DNA of 64,000 bases, from NCBI GenBank assembly GCA_030770545.1, contig CM061096.1, forward strand, positions 16,101,501 to 16,165,500. Direction: 5' to 3'. Of this stretch, positions 13,090 to 24,199 are shown piece after piece. The first letter of the stretch is position 1. Each line of letters opens with the position of its first letter. The notes beneath the pieces were generated by a model, which saw only the letters and a list, made by a program, of their open reading frames with translations, was not told the origin of the DNA and made no database searches. This DNA is from Macropodus opercularis. Its lineage: Eukaryota > Chordata > Actinopteri > Anabantiformes > Osphronemidae. The position numbers were made by a program, and so were the translations under genes.

Positions 13090-15120
13090 GGTTCCACATC
13101 AAAGTTCTTTCCATCCGTGTTGTTGGTATCATAGGCGGCTCAGTGCGCACCTTGGACCCCAGTTTACCTGCTAATGCACAACTGTCTGCGCCAAACTCAC
13201 CCAGTCGCACGTTTCTCTTGACTTCCCTTCTCTCTCCTCCGTGTGTCCCGCAGTTGAAATCCAACAGCAAGGACCTGAAACATAGGCGAGAACAGTAGCG
13301 GTCACGTTTTCATTGCGCACGAAACCTTTAGGCCAGTTGTCTTCAGAAAAAGTTTTATCATACAAGGTCGTGGTTACATTTTGAGCTTACGTTCATGATT
13401 TATTCTCATTATAGGAACAGGAAGAAGCTTCTGTTCTGTTTTTGTGTTATTTTCTTTAAGCCTTGCCAAATTGGAATTCCTGAAACATGTATTTGCTCCA
13501 GTTCATACATAACGCAGCTCTGCACTTATTTCAATCTCCCTGGAGAAACAGTGTTGGAATGACATGAGGCCACTTGAGCACAAACTTGGATTTGTACTGT
13601 GCAGTTCTTAGATAAACATGGCATAGCGATGGAAATATAAACCCTTACTCGTGTGCGCGACCCAGGGCGCGCGTGTGAATTGGAAACGGGGGCAGAATGT
13701 GTCCTTTTTGTCCATTAAACCAACACCATGACCGGTTCTGCACAGCCCGTCACGTTGTTTTTGTGTTTCGGTGTCACGTTGCAGGAAAACGAAGGACCCT
13801 GCCCACGGCTAGTGAAATTATGAAGTAACATTTAAACTGGAAGAAAATGCTGATCTAACTATTCGGTTCCCTGACTTTTACGCAGGGCACTTTGCATTAT
13901 ATCACCTCAACTGCTGCTTAAGTTATTGCGTGTTTTTCTCGGTCGCTGGCCGCTTCTACCACTACGGCGCGGAAAGCTTCACCATCTGGAAGAGACGCAT
14001 CAGTAATGGGATTCATCTGCCACCTGTTCCTTGAGACCACTTCATTGATTGTGGTCAGGTTTCAAAACTGTCCGAGTTGCAAAAAAAACTATGCGTAAAC
14101 CTTGTGCGTAAATGCACCACAATGCCCCATTGCGCACACGTTGCCAGTGTTTGCGCCGCTTGTTTATGGTGATAAGAGCAGTGGTTGAGAATCACCTGAC
14201 TGCGGGCTGATTATTTCCTTTCGTCATAGACTAAATTAATTTTTAAAAAGTATGTCACTTACACGTAAGACCTCAAATCAGCAACGACCATTAAATAATG
14301 GTCTTAACCGTGACTTATCCTTTTCCGGTCACACCCATGAATCTTCAGAAGCGAATTTCATTTATGACCCAATTATTCACTAATGGCTGTCGAGGCGCCC
14401 CTTCACCGTCCTTGTTTCTAATTTCAATTACTGAGCACATTTAGTGTGAACAATGAATTCCGGCTGCTTGCGCTGATTATCACCGCTTCACTTGTCAATG
14501 AGTTAACCTTCATTTGCTTGTTCAGAACTTTTCTGTACTTTTCTTGCCATTTGGTTTAGGTATGAAACCATAGTCCTCACAGATCTAATGCTACAGTAAA
14601 ACGGGACAAAATGAGCTGCAGTTCAAATCAAATGCATTAACAACAAAAAAATAATTGGATGGATTCGTTTTTCTGTCTGTGCCAAATTCCGTTTGGAATT
14701 TTTGATTTAGTCATTTTTAGATTTTTTTGCTTCTCTCTGAAACGAAGCATGTTTTACCGTTTCCTCAATTAAATACAAAGACGTCAACTTTGTTTTTTTG
14801 AAATGTTACATCAAGAAAAACTGTGCGGACAAAGGATAATGAAACGATATAACGACGACACCAACTAAAAAGTCAAATAGCAACACAGCACAGACAACAA
14901 CCACAGTGATCACAACTGAAAAGATTACATCAACAGACAGACACTGAAATCTCAAATCAAAATGTTACGTTTACAGCGTTTGAAGGGAGCAAACGAATCA
15001 GGTTTTTATCTCAGAAACTCTCACAGATTACTGAAGGTAACTACGGGACTAGTTTGGCTTCTCTGTGGTTCCCATCAGAATAAATGATCAAATCGCCGCA
15101 GCAGAGAAATGCTAAGCGTC
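13090..15120. other. sox10 5' intron, with a candidate enhancer at 14340-14560
   Basis: This is the inferred intron between the non-coding first exon of sox10 and the first coding exon. No open frame here is supportable. The part at 14340-14560 stands out. It contains CCAATTATTCACTAATGG, TTTCAATTACTGAG, GAACAATGAATTCC and a TTGTCAATGAGTTAACC segment, that is, clustered homeodomain-, SOX- and HNF1/GATA-like cores. I infer a regulatory element. The rest is AT-rich without recognisable features. Confidence 0.35.
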
Positions 15121-15125
15121 TTACT

Positions 15126-15360
15126 TGAGCAATGAGAAAGGAGGTCGCCGGTAAAGCACGAGAATCCGTGAGTTCCCGAGTTTCCAAAGTGACGCTCACT
15201 CCCCAGCCCCCTCGCTCGCTGCCCGACTATGAATGCCTGCTCTGTGCGCCGGTACCGGGGCTTAAAGGGCACTTTGTACGAGGCTGGGAGAAAAAAGCCA
15301 AACGACGCCGGGGAGGACGGGCCTTAAAGGAGCAGCACGAACGAGCGCTCTGATTGGTCG
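15126..15360 (-). promoter_or_regulatory. Candidate sox10 promoter and non-coding first exon
   Basis: Read on the minus strand, this GC-rich block has an inverted CCAAT box (ATTGG on the plus strand at 15353-15357). Two TATA-like CCTTTAAG elements follow (plus-strand CTTAAAGG near 15323 and 15264), then an ACAAAG SOX-type core. A strong splice donor (CTCAA then GTAAGA) sits near 15126. The order CCAAT, TATA-like, transcribed block, donor fits a promoter plus first exon splicing to the acceptor near 12879. It contrasts with the AT-rich flanks. Transcript data would be needed to fix the start. Confidence 0.45.
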
Positions 15361-16149
15361 AGGGACGCGTCCTTCACTCTTACCCGTTTGACAAACGTGG
15401 AAACGCGGATGCCCCCTTTGATTACGCTGATTTGAGATTTTCTATATTTTTCAAATGACATCGGATAGAAGCGTTTCCAAACGTTTTTTTCTTGATCCTA
15501 ATGCATCGAAGCTTGGTTTTATCATCGATCTGTCCTGACAGATCCAACACAGAGCAGCCTTTCAGCGGAGTGTTTCGGTGAAGACGGCTTGAAGACAACG
15601 AGGATGTTCAATTATTGCCTCAATCGTCAATGCGACGATCAGATTTTACGCGTCATAATGTCCAAACAAAACCAAAACCGATTTGCTAATATTAAACAAA
15701 TTATGGACTGTTCTGAGTTATGTTGACAGTGTTCACAGGAAAAGGTTCGAGCCATTAACCAGGATGCAATAGAAGCCCTGGTGTCTAGTAGAAACTGGAG
15801 AGAGGAGAGGGGACACTAGGCCGCACCGATAAAACACAAGAGCCTTTCTTCACAACAATGACCCCTTGTATCCGCGCCATGCGACAAACTGGCCTCCAAT
15901 CCAGAATTCACATTTTTTCCTTATCCCTGAATGTGAACTGTGATGAGGGAGTCCCAACCATGACTGCGTCCCTCTGTCTGGCTCCTTGTCGGTCCTCCTC
16001 TCTCCTCTTTTCTTTGCGCCCTTTGTTTTATCTCAGGTGAATTGTAATCATGTGATCAAACCGAGCACCCCCTTCCCTTTTAAACGAAAACGGGGAACTG
16101 TGCATATGAAAACAGAAAAGAAGGAAAAGTCTTGTTGCCACCGCTTGTC

Positions 16150-16303
16150 CCGCGTCTCTCCAAAGTCTCATATATGGAGAAAAGGCTCCGGGAAGCTGCG
16201 GGACTGTCCGGCTCGTGGAGCCTGAGCCCGGCAGCGCGAGCCGCTCTGGGGATTTGTCTCCCGCTGTGCGCAGGAGGATTTGCGGCCCCGGCCTCGGTTT
16301 GAC
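16150..16303 (+). promoter_or_regulatory. Promoter-like block with splice donor, divergent from sox10
   Basis: A CATATATGG element (TATA- or CArG-like) at 16169-16177 is followed by about 125 bases of GC-rich sequence ending in a strong donor (GAC then GTGAGT) at 16303/16304 on the plus strand. It lies about 0.8 kb from the sox10 promoter block and points away from it. It could be the first exon of a divergent non-coding RNA or an alternative upstream element of sox10. No continuation exon was found. Confidence 0.3.
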
Positions 16304-16310
16304 GTGAGTG

Positions 16311-19300
16311 TTTGTTTTGGCTCGTGTGTGTCTGTGCATGAAGTTCAGTGACATAAACAGGCCGAGCAAAAGAAGACGCAGAACGGTTTACAGGTGTAGA
16401 CAGTTACCGAACGAAAAAGATTCAAGAATGTGGAGCAATTAACAATCTGCTCTTGAAAATCTAAAACGCATCGAAGAGAAATAAATCACGCGCTTTGAAA
16501 AAACGAAAACGTTTGTTCTTCATTTTAGCGTTTTAAACATAATACAACCGAACTGAAATCTAAGCGTTTATATCTTAACAAAGGCGCCGTGAGAAAATGC
16601 AATGAGCCAAAAAAAAAAAAAAGATTTATCTGAAATGATTAAATTTCTATAAGGCCTTTATGAAAATTCACACATGTTCTGCAGAATATTAAAATGTGTT
16701 TGTATAGAATTAACTGGACTTAAAATGAAGCAAGTTGAATTAAAATGACACAATTTTGCTGAAAAGGTGTTGAAAAGATATTTACAAAAAAGAAAAGTTC
16801 ATGGGAAGTTATGTTAAAAACAAGCTTTAAATGTACATCTATCTCATTGAAACTGAAAATTTACGTCCCTGATGTAAAACCGCAGTCAGAATTTATTTAA
16901 TGCTTTGAAATAATTAAATAATGTAAAAAACGTAGAGAACGAAAGCCAACAAGTGTATTTACTTGTGCCAGGGAGGATCTAGTTTGTTGTGATGGAGACA
17001 AATTCACACAGTGGTGACGCTTAAAGGTCAGCAGCAGAAAGAAAGTTTAACACGGGCCCTGCAGACCTCGGAGGCCTGGACCCCTGATCAGCCCAGAGCT
17101 GTGAACATGCTGCCCAGCTCTCGGTCGGTACACTTCAGATACGACCAGCGTCCGAAGTCGATCTGTGTGAGACGCGCTGGAGCCAAAACTGTGGCACAGC
17201 TTTAAGTCCTGACCAGACTCGCACAGAAACACATGAGCTGCCTGTTTGCCTGCGACTCATCTTTGGCAGCCTTAAGTAAATGCATAATTACGTTTTAGTT
17301 CTTTTAGGTTTATGTCGCTGCCAGTTTTATTTCCGGTGAAGGAGTATGACTGTTGTTCAGTCACATTTTTTGAAGTGACAGTGGAGTCTGATCAACTGAT
17401 GTGGGTTTAGTTCAATGCGCTTCTATTGAAGGACAGGGCAGAGAAACACGCAGCAGTCTGAACATTGATGACACCTGTGGTTCACTGAATCTAAGAGCGG
17501 CACCGGATCTCTGTCCCGCTGGGATCCTCTCCTCTCATTGGCTCTCTCCCCGTGGGCACATGTGCTGGGCAGAGCAGGTGTGTGAGCGCCGGGCCTTGAA
17601 GCGAGTCAGTCAACCCTGCCGAGGACTCGTTGGGCTGCTGAGTTATTGCTAATGTAATCAACCCTGTCTCGTATTCTGGAATAAAAGCAGCACTTGTTCT
17701 GGAGTCCTTCTATTAGAACAGCAGTAGAATAGAAACTACAGAATTTATTTTCCAACCCAGCAGAGGTCAAAGGTTAGACTCAATCATGAATGAAAAGACC
17801 TGCGTCCAATAGGTAATAAAAGCATTTGTCCCCATACAAAAAGATGAATTCATGCATCCGCGTTATGATGAAGTCCGTCCCTGCTGAATATCTGTGAATC
17901 CTGCTCTTGTTCTCACAGGTTCCTGTTTGTTTGTGTCAGTCCTGTGTTTCTCTGAGTTTAGTGTGAGTGTGAGGAGCTGCCAGGACCGTGGATGTGCTTT
18001 CACTGCAGCTGCTGGTGTCTGTGTGTGAGCGTGAAGAGGCGGACGGTGCTACTCCTGGTACTGGTCACACAGGGACCAGTGGTGCTGAGATGTGTGTGGC
18101 GTCTTAATGAATGGCCCTTTGTGCGTCCGGCTTCATGTCGCAGGAAGAATCTCGTTACTTGGACTGTGTGACGGGTACATCTGAAGGAATCTGATACGCG
18201 GGGTTTCAGTGGGGGAGTGTGATGTAATGGACACGGAGCTGATCTCTTCTTCTAGGCTGTAATCACCCGTTTTCAGTTCACGGCTCCAGGTTGGTTGGAC
18301 TGTTGGCTGTACAGCCTCATTTGACCTTTCAGTGACTTGCATGATAAGAGTGAGTTTCATTCACATATTACACAGATGTTTCAGGCAACAAACCTCCGTC
18401 TTCAGCCACACAGAAACTTTGACCTTTGGAGGAATTAGTTCGGGGGCATGTGGAGAAGCACAGTTAAATCCGTTAACTGTGTAGTTAGACGGGAACTGAC
18501 CACACGCGGCCCTTAAAGCTCACGGAGCCGGTGTAGCAGGACCGAGAGCCAGACCTTCACTCCAGGCCTCAACCTGTACACGTAAGCGTTTCAGTCAGAT
18601 CCAGTGCAGGACCAGGGGGCTCGCTTGAAAAACGATAACCGGGACGCGGAGATCGAGTCGCTGGATAGAAATGCAGAAAATGATGTTGAAGAATCCAGCT
18701 GGGAACAAGGCGTCCTTTGTTGGGACGCCCCGGCTGCGTGTAGGCTGGCGGCTGCGCGCTGCGTCGTTACACAGCAATGATGTGCCTCTCAAAAAAATGC
18801 CAGCTTCATGGATTATTTCAGACTGTTTTTCCCCCTGGACACAAAACAAAATTCCTGATAATTTAGCTTGATGTCCTGGGGGCTGAACACAACAATGAGC
18901 ACTTCACAGACTTAGAGGACGTTCAATCGTGGAGCTCCAGCTGTGGAGAAGCCGGGAGGTTTTATTAATTCCTCTTTTACTTATCAACTTTGTTTTGGTG
19001 GAAAATATTTGACTTATTGTCAGCTACAGATCGCAGTCAGGTGAAATATTGTAGTTGGGTTTAAAGGAGACGCTCGATGACTTAGCCAAACTGGACCAAA
19101 CATGCAACTCCCGCTCACATGGGCAGGGAGGGAGGCTGCAGGGTGAGAAGGCGATGGGAGAGGGGTCTGATGCCGACAACCTCGCTATCTCCCTCTTCTG
19201 CAACCCAACAACGAACCCTTTCATTCAGGCAACTTCGCGGCCTACCCCCCCAGACCCTCGAGGCCCCCACCCTTTCACGCTGCTAAATTCAATGTTCCGA

Positions 19301-21840
19301 GGAGAAACTCATGATTGGAAAGTGACTTTTCTTATCCTCCTCCTTTTGCGCATCTCAAAGAATCGTGGCTTTATTTTATTCTCTCCTGGAAACACGATGC
19401 AAATAGAGCCCAGAGCACAGAACAATCTGCATTTATGATTACAGCTCAGATGCCAGGACGTCAGAGTCCCAGTAACAACATTTGCTCATAGACATAACTG
19501 ATGGTACAGCTCCTCTCCATCTGTCAGCAGGAGGTGAATGATGCATCCAACCAACCAGGTGCATGTACCAGGTCTTAACACAGCTACACGACATCTGAAC
19601 AACAGAGACTTAGAAAAGGTGAGAAATGTGCTTTGAGAGCTGAGAGCAACTCGACTTTCCTACACAGAAAACGTTCTGCCGTAGATTTTCTTCCAGAAAG
19701 CACCAGAGAATCAAAACAGCAGGATGTGAGTTGGAAAGGATGAAATTTCAAACCTTGTGCCGCCAGACTTCCCAGGCTGCTGTTTCATAGCAAAACACCT
19801 GGTTTTCTGTCGGAGGACCTGTAGCAAACATGAACTCATCCAGTAAAGTCCTACTACTAGTATGCGTGTATTTGAACTTGTTACGTATTAATACTAAAAT
19901 AGAATAAGTCATTACTTTTATTGTTAGTTATTCGTATACACGCTTCCATGTGACGTTTGATTCATCTTTAATAAAAATAACAAATGTCCAGTGGGAATTA
20001 AACCTATTTTTTATGTTGTTGCGTCAAACAACAAGGTTTGATGAAAACCTCCTGAGAGGTTCTCAGTCTGATTCTGGCTCCGTTCGGCCTAAAGCATTTT
20101 GGGAATCTGTAATCGTACACGTTTAATCCAGGAACAGGGAGACGGATGGACAAGAAGGTGCTTGATGTTTCGTAGCTAAATGGACAATAACGTCCGTCTC
20201 TGTCTGGGCGTTGGTGTGAAGCAGATGGTCGATTAAAACAGTAGCAAAGAGCAGAAACACCGAAACAACAGCAGGAAGCTTAAAAGGGGCTGCAACGCTT
20301 TGGGCAGCGATGGAGGGGAGGGAGAGCTACTGGAGGAGTTTATGTCCCAGGACGGAGCGATGAAGAAGACGGACACGCACAGGCTCACATCCTATAATTA
20401 GCACGGTAACACGCAGTTCAGCGGCGCACACAAAGGCCCTCTGTGGAGCCGCGGACGCTCACTGTGGAGACAATGCACAATAGGAGTCAGAGGAGCCCCC
20501 AGATCAGCCTAATGAAAAGCTGATAGCCTGGAGGCCTGCAGCCACCATTCATCTCCTCCTCCACTGCCCAGAGGGTCAGGGGTCCAACACGCGGGCTGCT
20601 TGTGTTGTTCGGGTTCTTGGGAACAGCAGCGGACTGGAGCATAAGCAAGACACGGGGATCTTACCCACCTGCTTGTGTGGACTCGTGGTGTAAAAACATC
20701 CCAGCACCGCTTCCGGTCAGTCAAAGCCATTGTATCTGACTCAGGTTTCTAGTTTTGGTTTATGGGTCAGTGTTTTTTTGGAGAGATCATGTGATCTCGT
20801 CTTTTCTGCTTCTGTCTCTGTTTTAAAAGGCTGCAGAGGCATCTAGTGGCTCCGGGAGCTTCAACACTCCCCACTGAGCCGAGCTCGGTGCTCAGGTCGT
20901 TTCACGTGTTCACCATTAGGAAGCCACAAAAAGGGAGCAGACTATATTCATTACTGGCTCTGGTATGTAATCGGAACATTTACAAAAGTAATCAGGGAAG
21001 AGTAAAGTGCTCTGTCACATTCGTGGAGCTCAGGGCCTTCTAGACGTAGAAGCATGTAGGGTTGTTTATGTGCTGTAATGTTCAGCTTTACTGGAAGACT
21101 GACCATCAAAACCTCCCCGTAACCTTACTGTTACATTCAAACCGCACCTGGACTGTCGCGGCGCATGGAGTCCAGTGTGAAGTCTGCCTTTCATTGGCTT
21201 TCATTTCAGTGGCTGTAATTCTTGAAATGCTTTCAGCAACGTGGCCGCGTGGGGGCAGCATCGAGTGGGATGTGATGAAATGTGAAGAGCTAAGAAGAGG
21301 AAAACTAAGATGTGCTTTGTTTATTAGTCGGACTCATCAATCATTAAGACATGTTACCCTTCATCCTTATTGCACATTTTGTCTGTGTTGATGTGCAGCA
21401 GGTGGAGACCCACCTCTCTACCTCACCTGTCCACGCTTCAGCTGCACACAGGCTCTGTGGTTTACTTCCCTGACCTTTGGCGAACATCAGCAGAACACGG
21501 AACAAAGCCTCTTTCCCAGCTGTTTGTTTCTGTGATGGCTGCAAACTCCACAAGTCTCATAAATCCTCTTCAAAAAGGAAGAGGAGTCAAAAGTGCCTTT
21601 GCTTTCGAAACAACAATTACAGTACAATTCTAAGTCAGAAGGAAAATGACTGGTCTCCTCCTGGGTGTGTCTTTCTAAACTAAAGGAAAGGAAAATATTC
21701 AGCCATTCCATATTCTAACCTCTGTGAAAAACAAACGAGATAAATATGAAATCACACCTGTCAGACAAAAGCAGCATAAACTTCTACACATGCAGAACAT
21801 GAGCAAGACAAATCTCTCAGGAAGACCTTGACGTGGCTCC
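16311..21840. other. Gene-free region between sox10 and kcnj4
   Basis: About 5.5 kb without a supportable exon. It contains a short poly(A) run at about 16608-16622. A block at 19300-19440 mixes a GATTGGAAAG core, CTCAAAGAATCG, an AACAATCTGC SOX-like core and ATTTATGATTAC, so it may be regulatory. Elsewhere I see only unique, moderately AT-rich DNA. By position it is upstream sequence of sox10 and 3' flank of kcnj4. Confidence 0.5.
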
Positions 21841-21845
21841 ACTCC

Positions 21846-23285
21846 TCAGATCTCCTGCTCGCTCTTGTAGGTCACAGGGTCCAGAGGGATGGTCGTCTGC
21901 AAAATGTCAAACTCCATCTGGTTGTTGTCCATGTCCAGAACGCACATGACGCCGTGGCTGCCCGTCATGGCTGCGCTTTCCTGGAACATGTTCTGGAAGT
22001 CAACGGCAACCGAAGCGGTCCTGCCCTCGGACTTCTCCTGCCCCACAAACTGAGAGGAGTCAAAAATGTCCACCTCGTCCTCCCCGCAGCTCAGTGCTAC
22101 CTCGTTTTCATAGCAGAAGGCGCTCAGCGGCCTCGGAACCAGGTCCTCTCTGGTTCTGAAGGCTTGGATGGCAGGAGAAGACGAGGAGGGCCTGCTCGCG
22201 GCCTCGTCCAGCTCCTTGGCGCTGAGGCGAGGCGTGGACGGGACCTCGTAGGTGTTGTGGAAGCGGGCGTAGTCCACCTTGTAGCGGTCTCGGTCCTCGT
22301 AGATCACAGGCTCAAACCTGTGACCCCAGAAGATCTCCCTGGAGAGGTAGGAGCTGCGGAACTGGGTTGTCATGGCTGTGGCCTCCACCATCCCCTCCAG
22401 GATCACAACAACCTCAAAGCCATCTGTCTCCAGGTCAGCTGGGCTTAAAGTATACAAGGGGCTGTCTTTGTCGATCTCATGGACTATAACCAGAGGGGAG
22501 ACGAGAAACAGCCGGTCTGTGCCGTCGTCGTAGCCCACGTTCAGGTCCATCAGCTCCAAGGGGACGAACTCGCCCTCAGACGTGATGTGCGACCGTATGA
22601 GCTGGGCTCGGACATGGGCCTCCACGATGTGGCTCCTCCGCAGGTTGCCCACCCGCCACATGAGGCACAGTTTGCCATCGCGCAACGCAACGACAGCGTG
22701 TTTGGAGAACACCAGGGTCTGGTTCCTCTTCTTAGGACGCGCCATCTTGGCCATGATAGTGCCCATCATGAAAGCGTCGATGATACAGCCCACAATGGAC
22801 TGGACCACCACCGTGACCACGGCCAAGGGACATTCCTCCGTGACGCAGCGCCAGCCGTAACCAATGGTCGTCTGGGTCTCCATGGAAAACAGCAGCGCTC
22901 CAACGAAGCCCTGGACATGAAGTATGCAGGGCAGCGCCTGCGGCTGACCCGCCGCCACGTGCGCAGATGTGGGCACATGCAGCAGCCCCGCCGCCACCAC
23001 GTCACCTTTTCCGTCCAGGTGTTCATCGAAGTCCCCATGCGCCAGGGAGACGCTGTAGAAAATAAGGCCGAAGAAAAGCCAGGAGACCAGGAAGCTGGTG
23101 CAGAATATGAGCAGCAGGTATCTCCAGTTGATGTCCACGCAGGTGGTGAAGATGTCAGCGAGGTAGCGCTGCCTCTTCTCGTCCATGTTGGTGAAGACCA
23201 CGTTACATTGTCCGTTTTTCTTCACAAACCGGCTCCGCGTTGAGCTGGAGCCCCTGGTGAGATCCTTCCCGTTGTAGTTGTTCAT
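21846..23285 (-). CDS. kcnj4: Inward rectifier potassium channel Kir2.3-like
   Basis: A single coding exon of 479 codons plus stop, typical of Kir2 genes, which keep their 5' UTR on separate exons. The ATG at 23285 is the first one after a splice acceptor near 23419. The conserved Kir2 N-terminus [11 protein letters not shown] is at 19-29. TM1 is near 57-80, and the pore helix with the selectivity filter TIGYG is at 140-144. TM2 is near 154-178 and carries the rectification Asp170. The cytoplasmic region starts KMARPKKR. The Kir2 strings [20 protein letters not shown] and [13 protein letters not shown] are clear. The extracellular loop is longer than in Kir2.1, as in Kir2.3. These channels set resting potential in neurons and muscle. 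The protein ends SEQEI, whereas mammalian Kir2 proteins end in ESxI. Position beside kdelr3 supports kcnj4 over kcnj2 or kcnj12. Confidence 0.9.
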   Translation of the reverse strand: MNNYNGKDLTRGSSSTRSRFVKKNGQCNVVFTNMDEKRQRYLADIFTTCVDINWRYLLLIFCTSFLVSWLFFGLIFYSVSLAHGDFDEHLDGKGDVVAAGLLHVPTSAHVAAGQPQALPCILHVQGFVGALLFSMETQTTIGYGWRCVTEECPLAVVTVVVQSIVGCIIDAFMMGTIMAKMARPKKRNQTLVFSKHAVVALRDGKLCLMWRVGNLRRSHIVEAHVRAQLIRSHITSEGEFVPLELMDLNVGYDDGTDRLFLVSPLVIVHEIDKDSPLYTLSPADLETDGFEVVVILEGMVEATAMTTQFRSSYLSREIFWGHRFEPVIYEDRDRYKVDYARFHNTYEVPSTPRLSAKELDEAASRPSSSSPAIQAFRTREDLVPRPLSAFCYENEVALSCGEDEVDIFDSSQFVGQEKSEGRTASVAVDFQNMFQESAAMTGSHGVMCVLDMDNNQMEFDILQTTIPLDPVTYKSEQEI

Positions 23286-23683
23286 CCCTCCGTCTCCCCT
23301 CGTCCTCTTCCGACCGTCTTCTGACTCTGGTTCACAGGCCAAGTGCAGTCGGACGCTGGCTGAACTGTGGCTGGAGATACTGAGGTGTGGCGGTAAAATG
23401 TCTGACACAATGTTGTACCTGTTGCAAGAAGACAGATTCACAGACGTGGTGCATTAAAGGTCTTGATCAAAGCAAAGCTGACGGTTTGGGGAGAACGTCA
23501 GCGAGTTGTAAGCATAAATGTGAATTTACTTGGTGCTTCTAGTCCAGTGCAGTTCATAAGTTAACGCCTGTCGCTACTTTATGTGCAGGATTACCAGCTG
23601 GGAAGGTGAACTCAGATTATTGGATTATGTCTGAGTCGGTGTCAGTCAGAACGTCCGTGTGAACATAGCTGTTGCCTCTGTCT

Positions 23684-23710
23684 GGGGGGGGGGGGGGGGG
23701 GGGGGGGGGG
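23684..23710 (+). repeat. Poly(G) run of 27
   Basis: An uninterrupted run of 27 G residues lies about 0.4 kb upstream of the kcnj4 coding start. It is a homopolymer microsatellite whose true length is hard to sequence. A run this long could form G-quadruplex structures. Confidence 0.9.
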
Positions 23711-24058
23711 ATTCTGGAGGCAGGGATATGCTGCCGTTCAAACCTAAACTCAGAATCACACATTCAAACCCTCACCTGTTGGACCGGCTTGTTCCCATGG
23801 CACCGCTGTCACTAGGGCCTGGTCGCTGGAGGAGGCCAGAGTCTGTCCTGCTCCTCCATGGACTCGGGTTCTGCTGAGGAGAGAGGGCACATGAACACGA
23901 TCATACGCGCTGATAAAAACCACATCATAGCACTTAGAGGATTGTTTCCTCCAGAATGAACCACTTCCATCAACCCAACACTGCCGTCCAGCTATTCATC
24001 CCAGTGTCTGTGTCTGTATTTGTATGTGCTGTATTATATTGTGTCTTTGTTGCCACAG

Positions 24059-24181
24059 GTGGCCCAGGTGGCAGCTAACGGCGCAGCTATGAAAAAGCAA
24101 AGAGCTACCAGACAACAGTCCATCACTGATGACGAGGAAAAGGTTTCTAGGGGGCACAGCGCTGCACGGTACAGTCAACAG
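24059..24181 (+). other. Orphan candidate exon (41 codons)
   Basis: An open stretch of exactly 123 bases lies between a good acceptor (TTTGTTGCCACAG) and a good donor (CAG then GTAAGA), phase 0 at both ends. It would encode a basic, Ser/Gln-rich segment beginning VAQVAANGAAMKKQ and containing RATRQQSITDDEEK. I do not recognise the protein and found no partner exon nearby with confidence. An Arg/Glu-rich open stretch at 25629-25720, ending in a stop and preceded by an acceptor-like CCGTCCGCAG, is the only other candidate. It could be an exon of an unrecognised neuronal gene, an isoform or a chance pseudo-exon. It lies antisense and upstream of kcnj4. Confidence 0.25.
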
Positions 24182-24199
24182 GTAAGAGACTGGCGCCGG

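Noticed and set aside
22479..23243. 254-residue plus-strand open frame opposite kcnj4
   Set aside because: Antisense shadow of a GC-rich single coding exon, rich in His and Arg, with no splice or start context.
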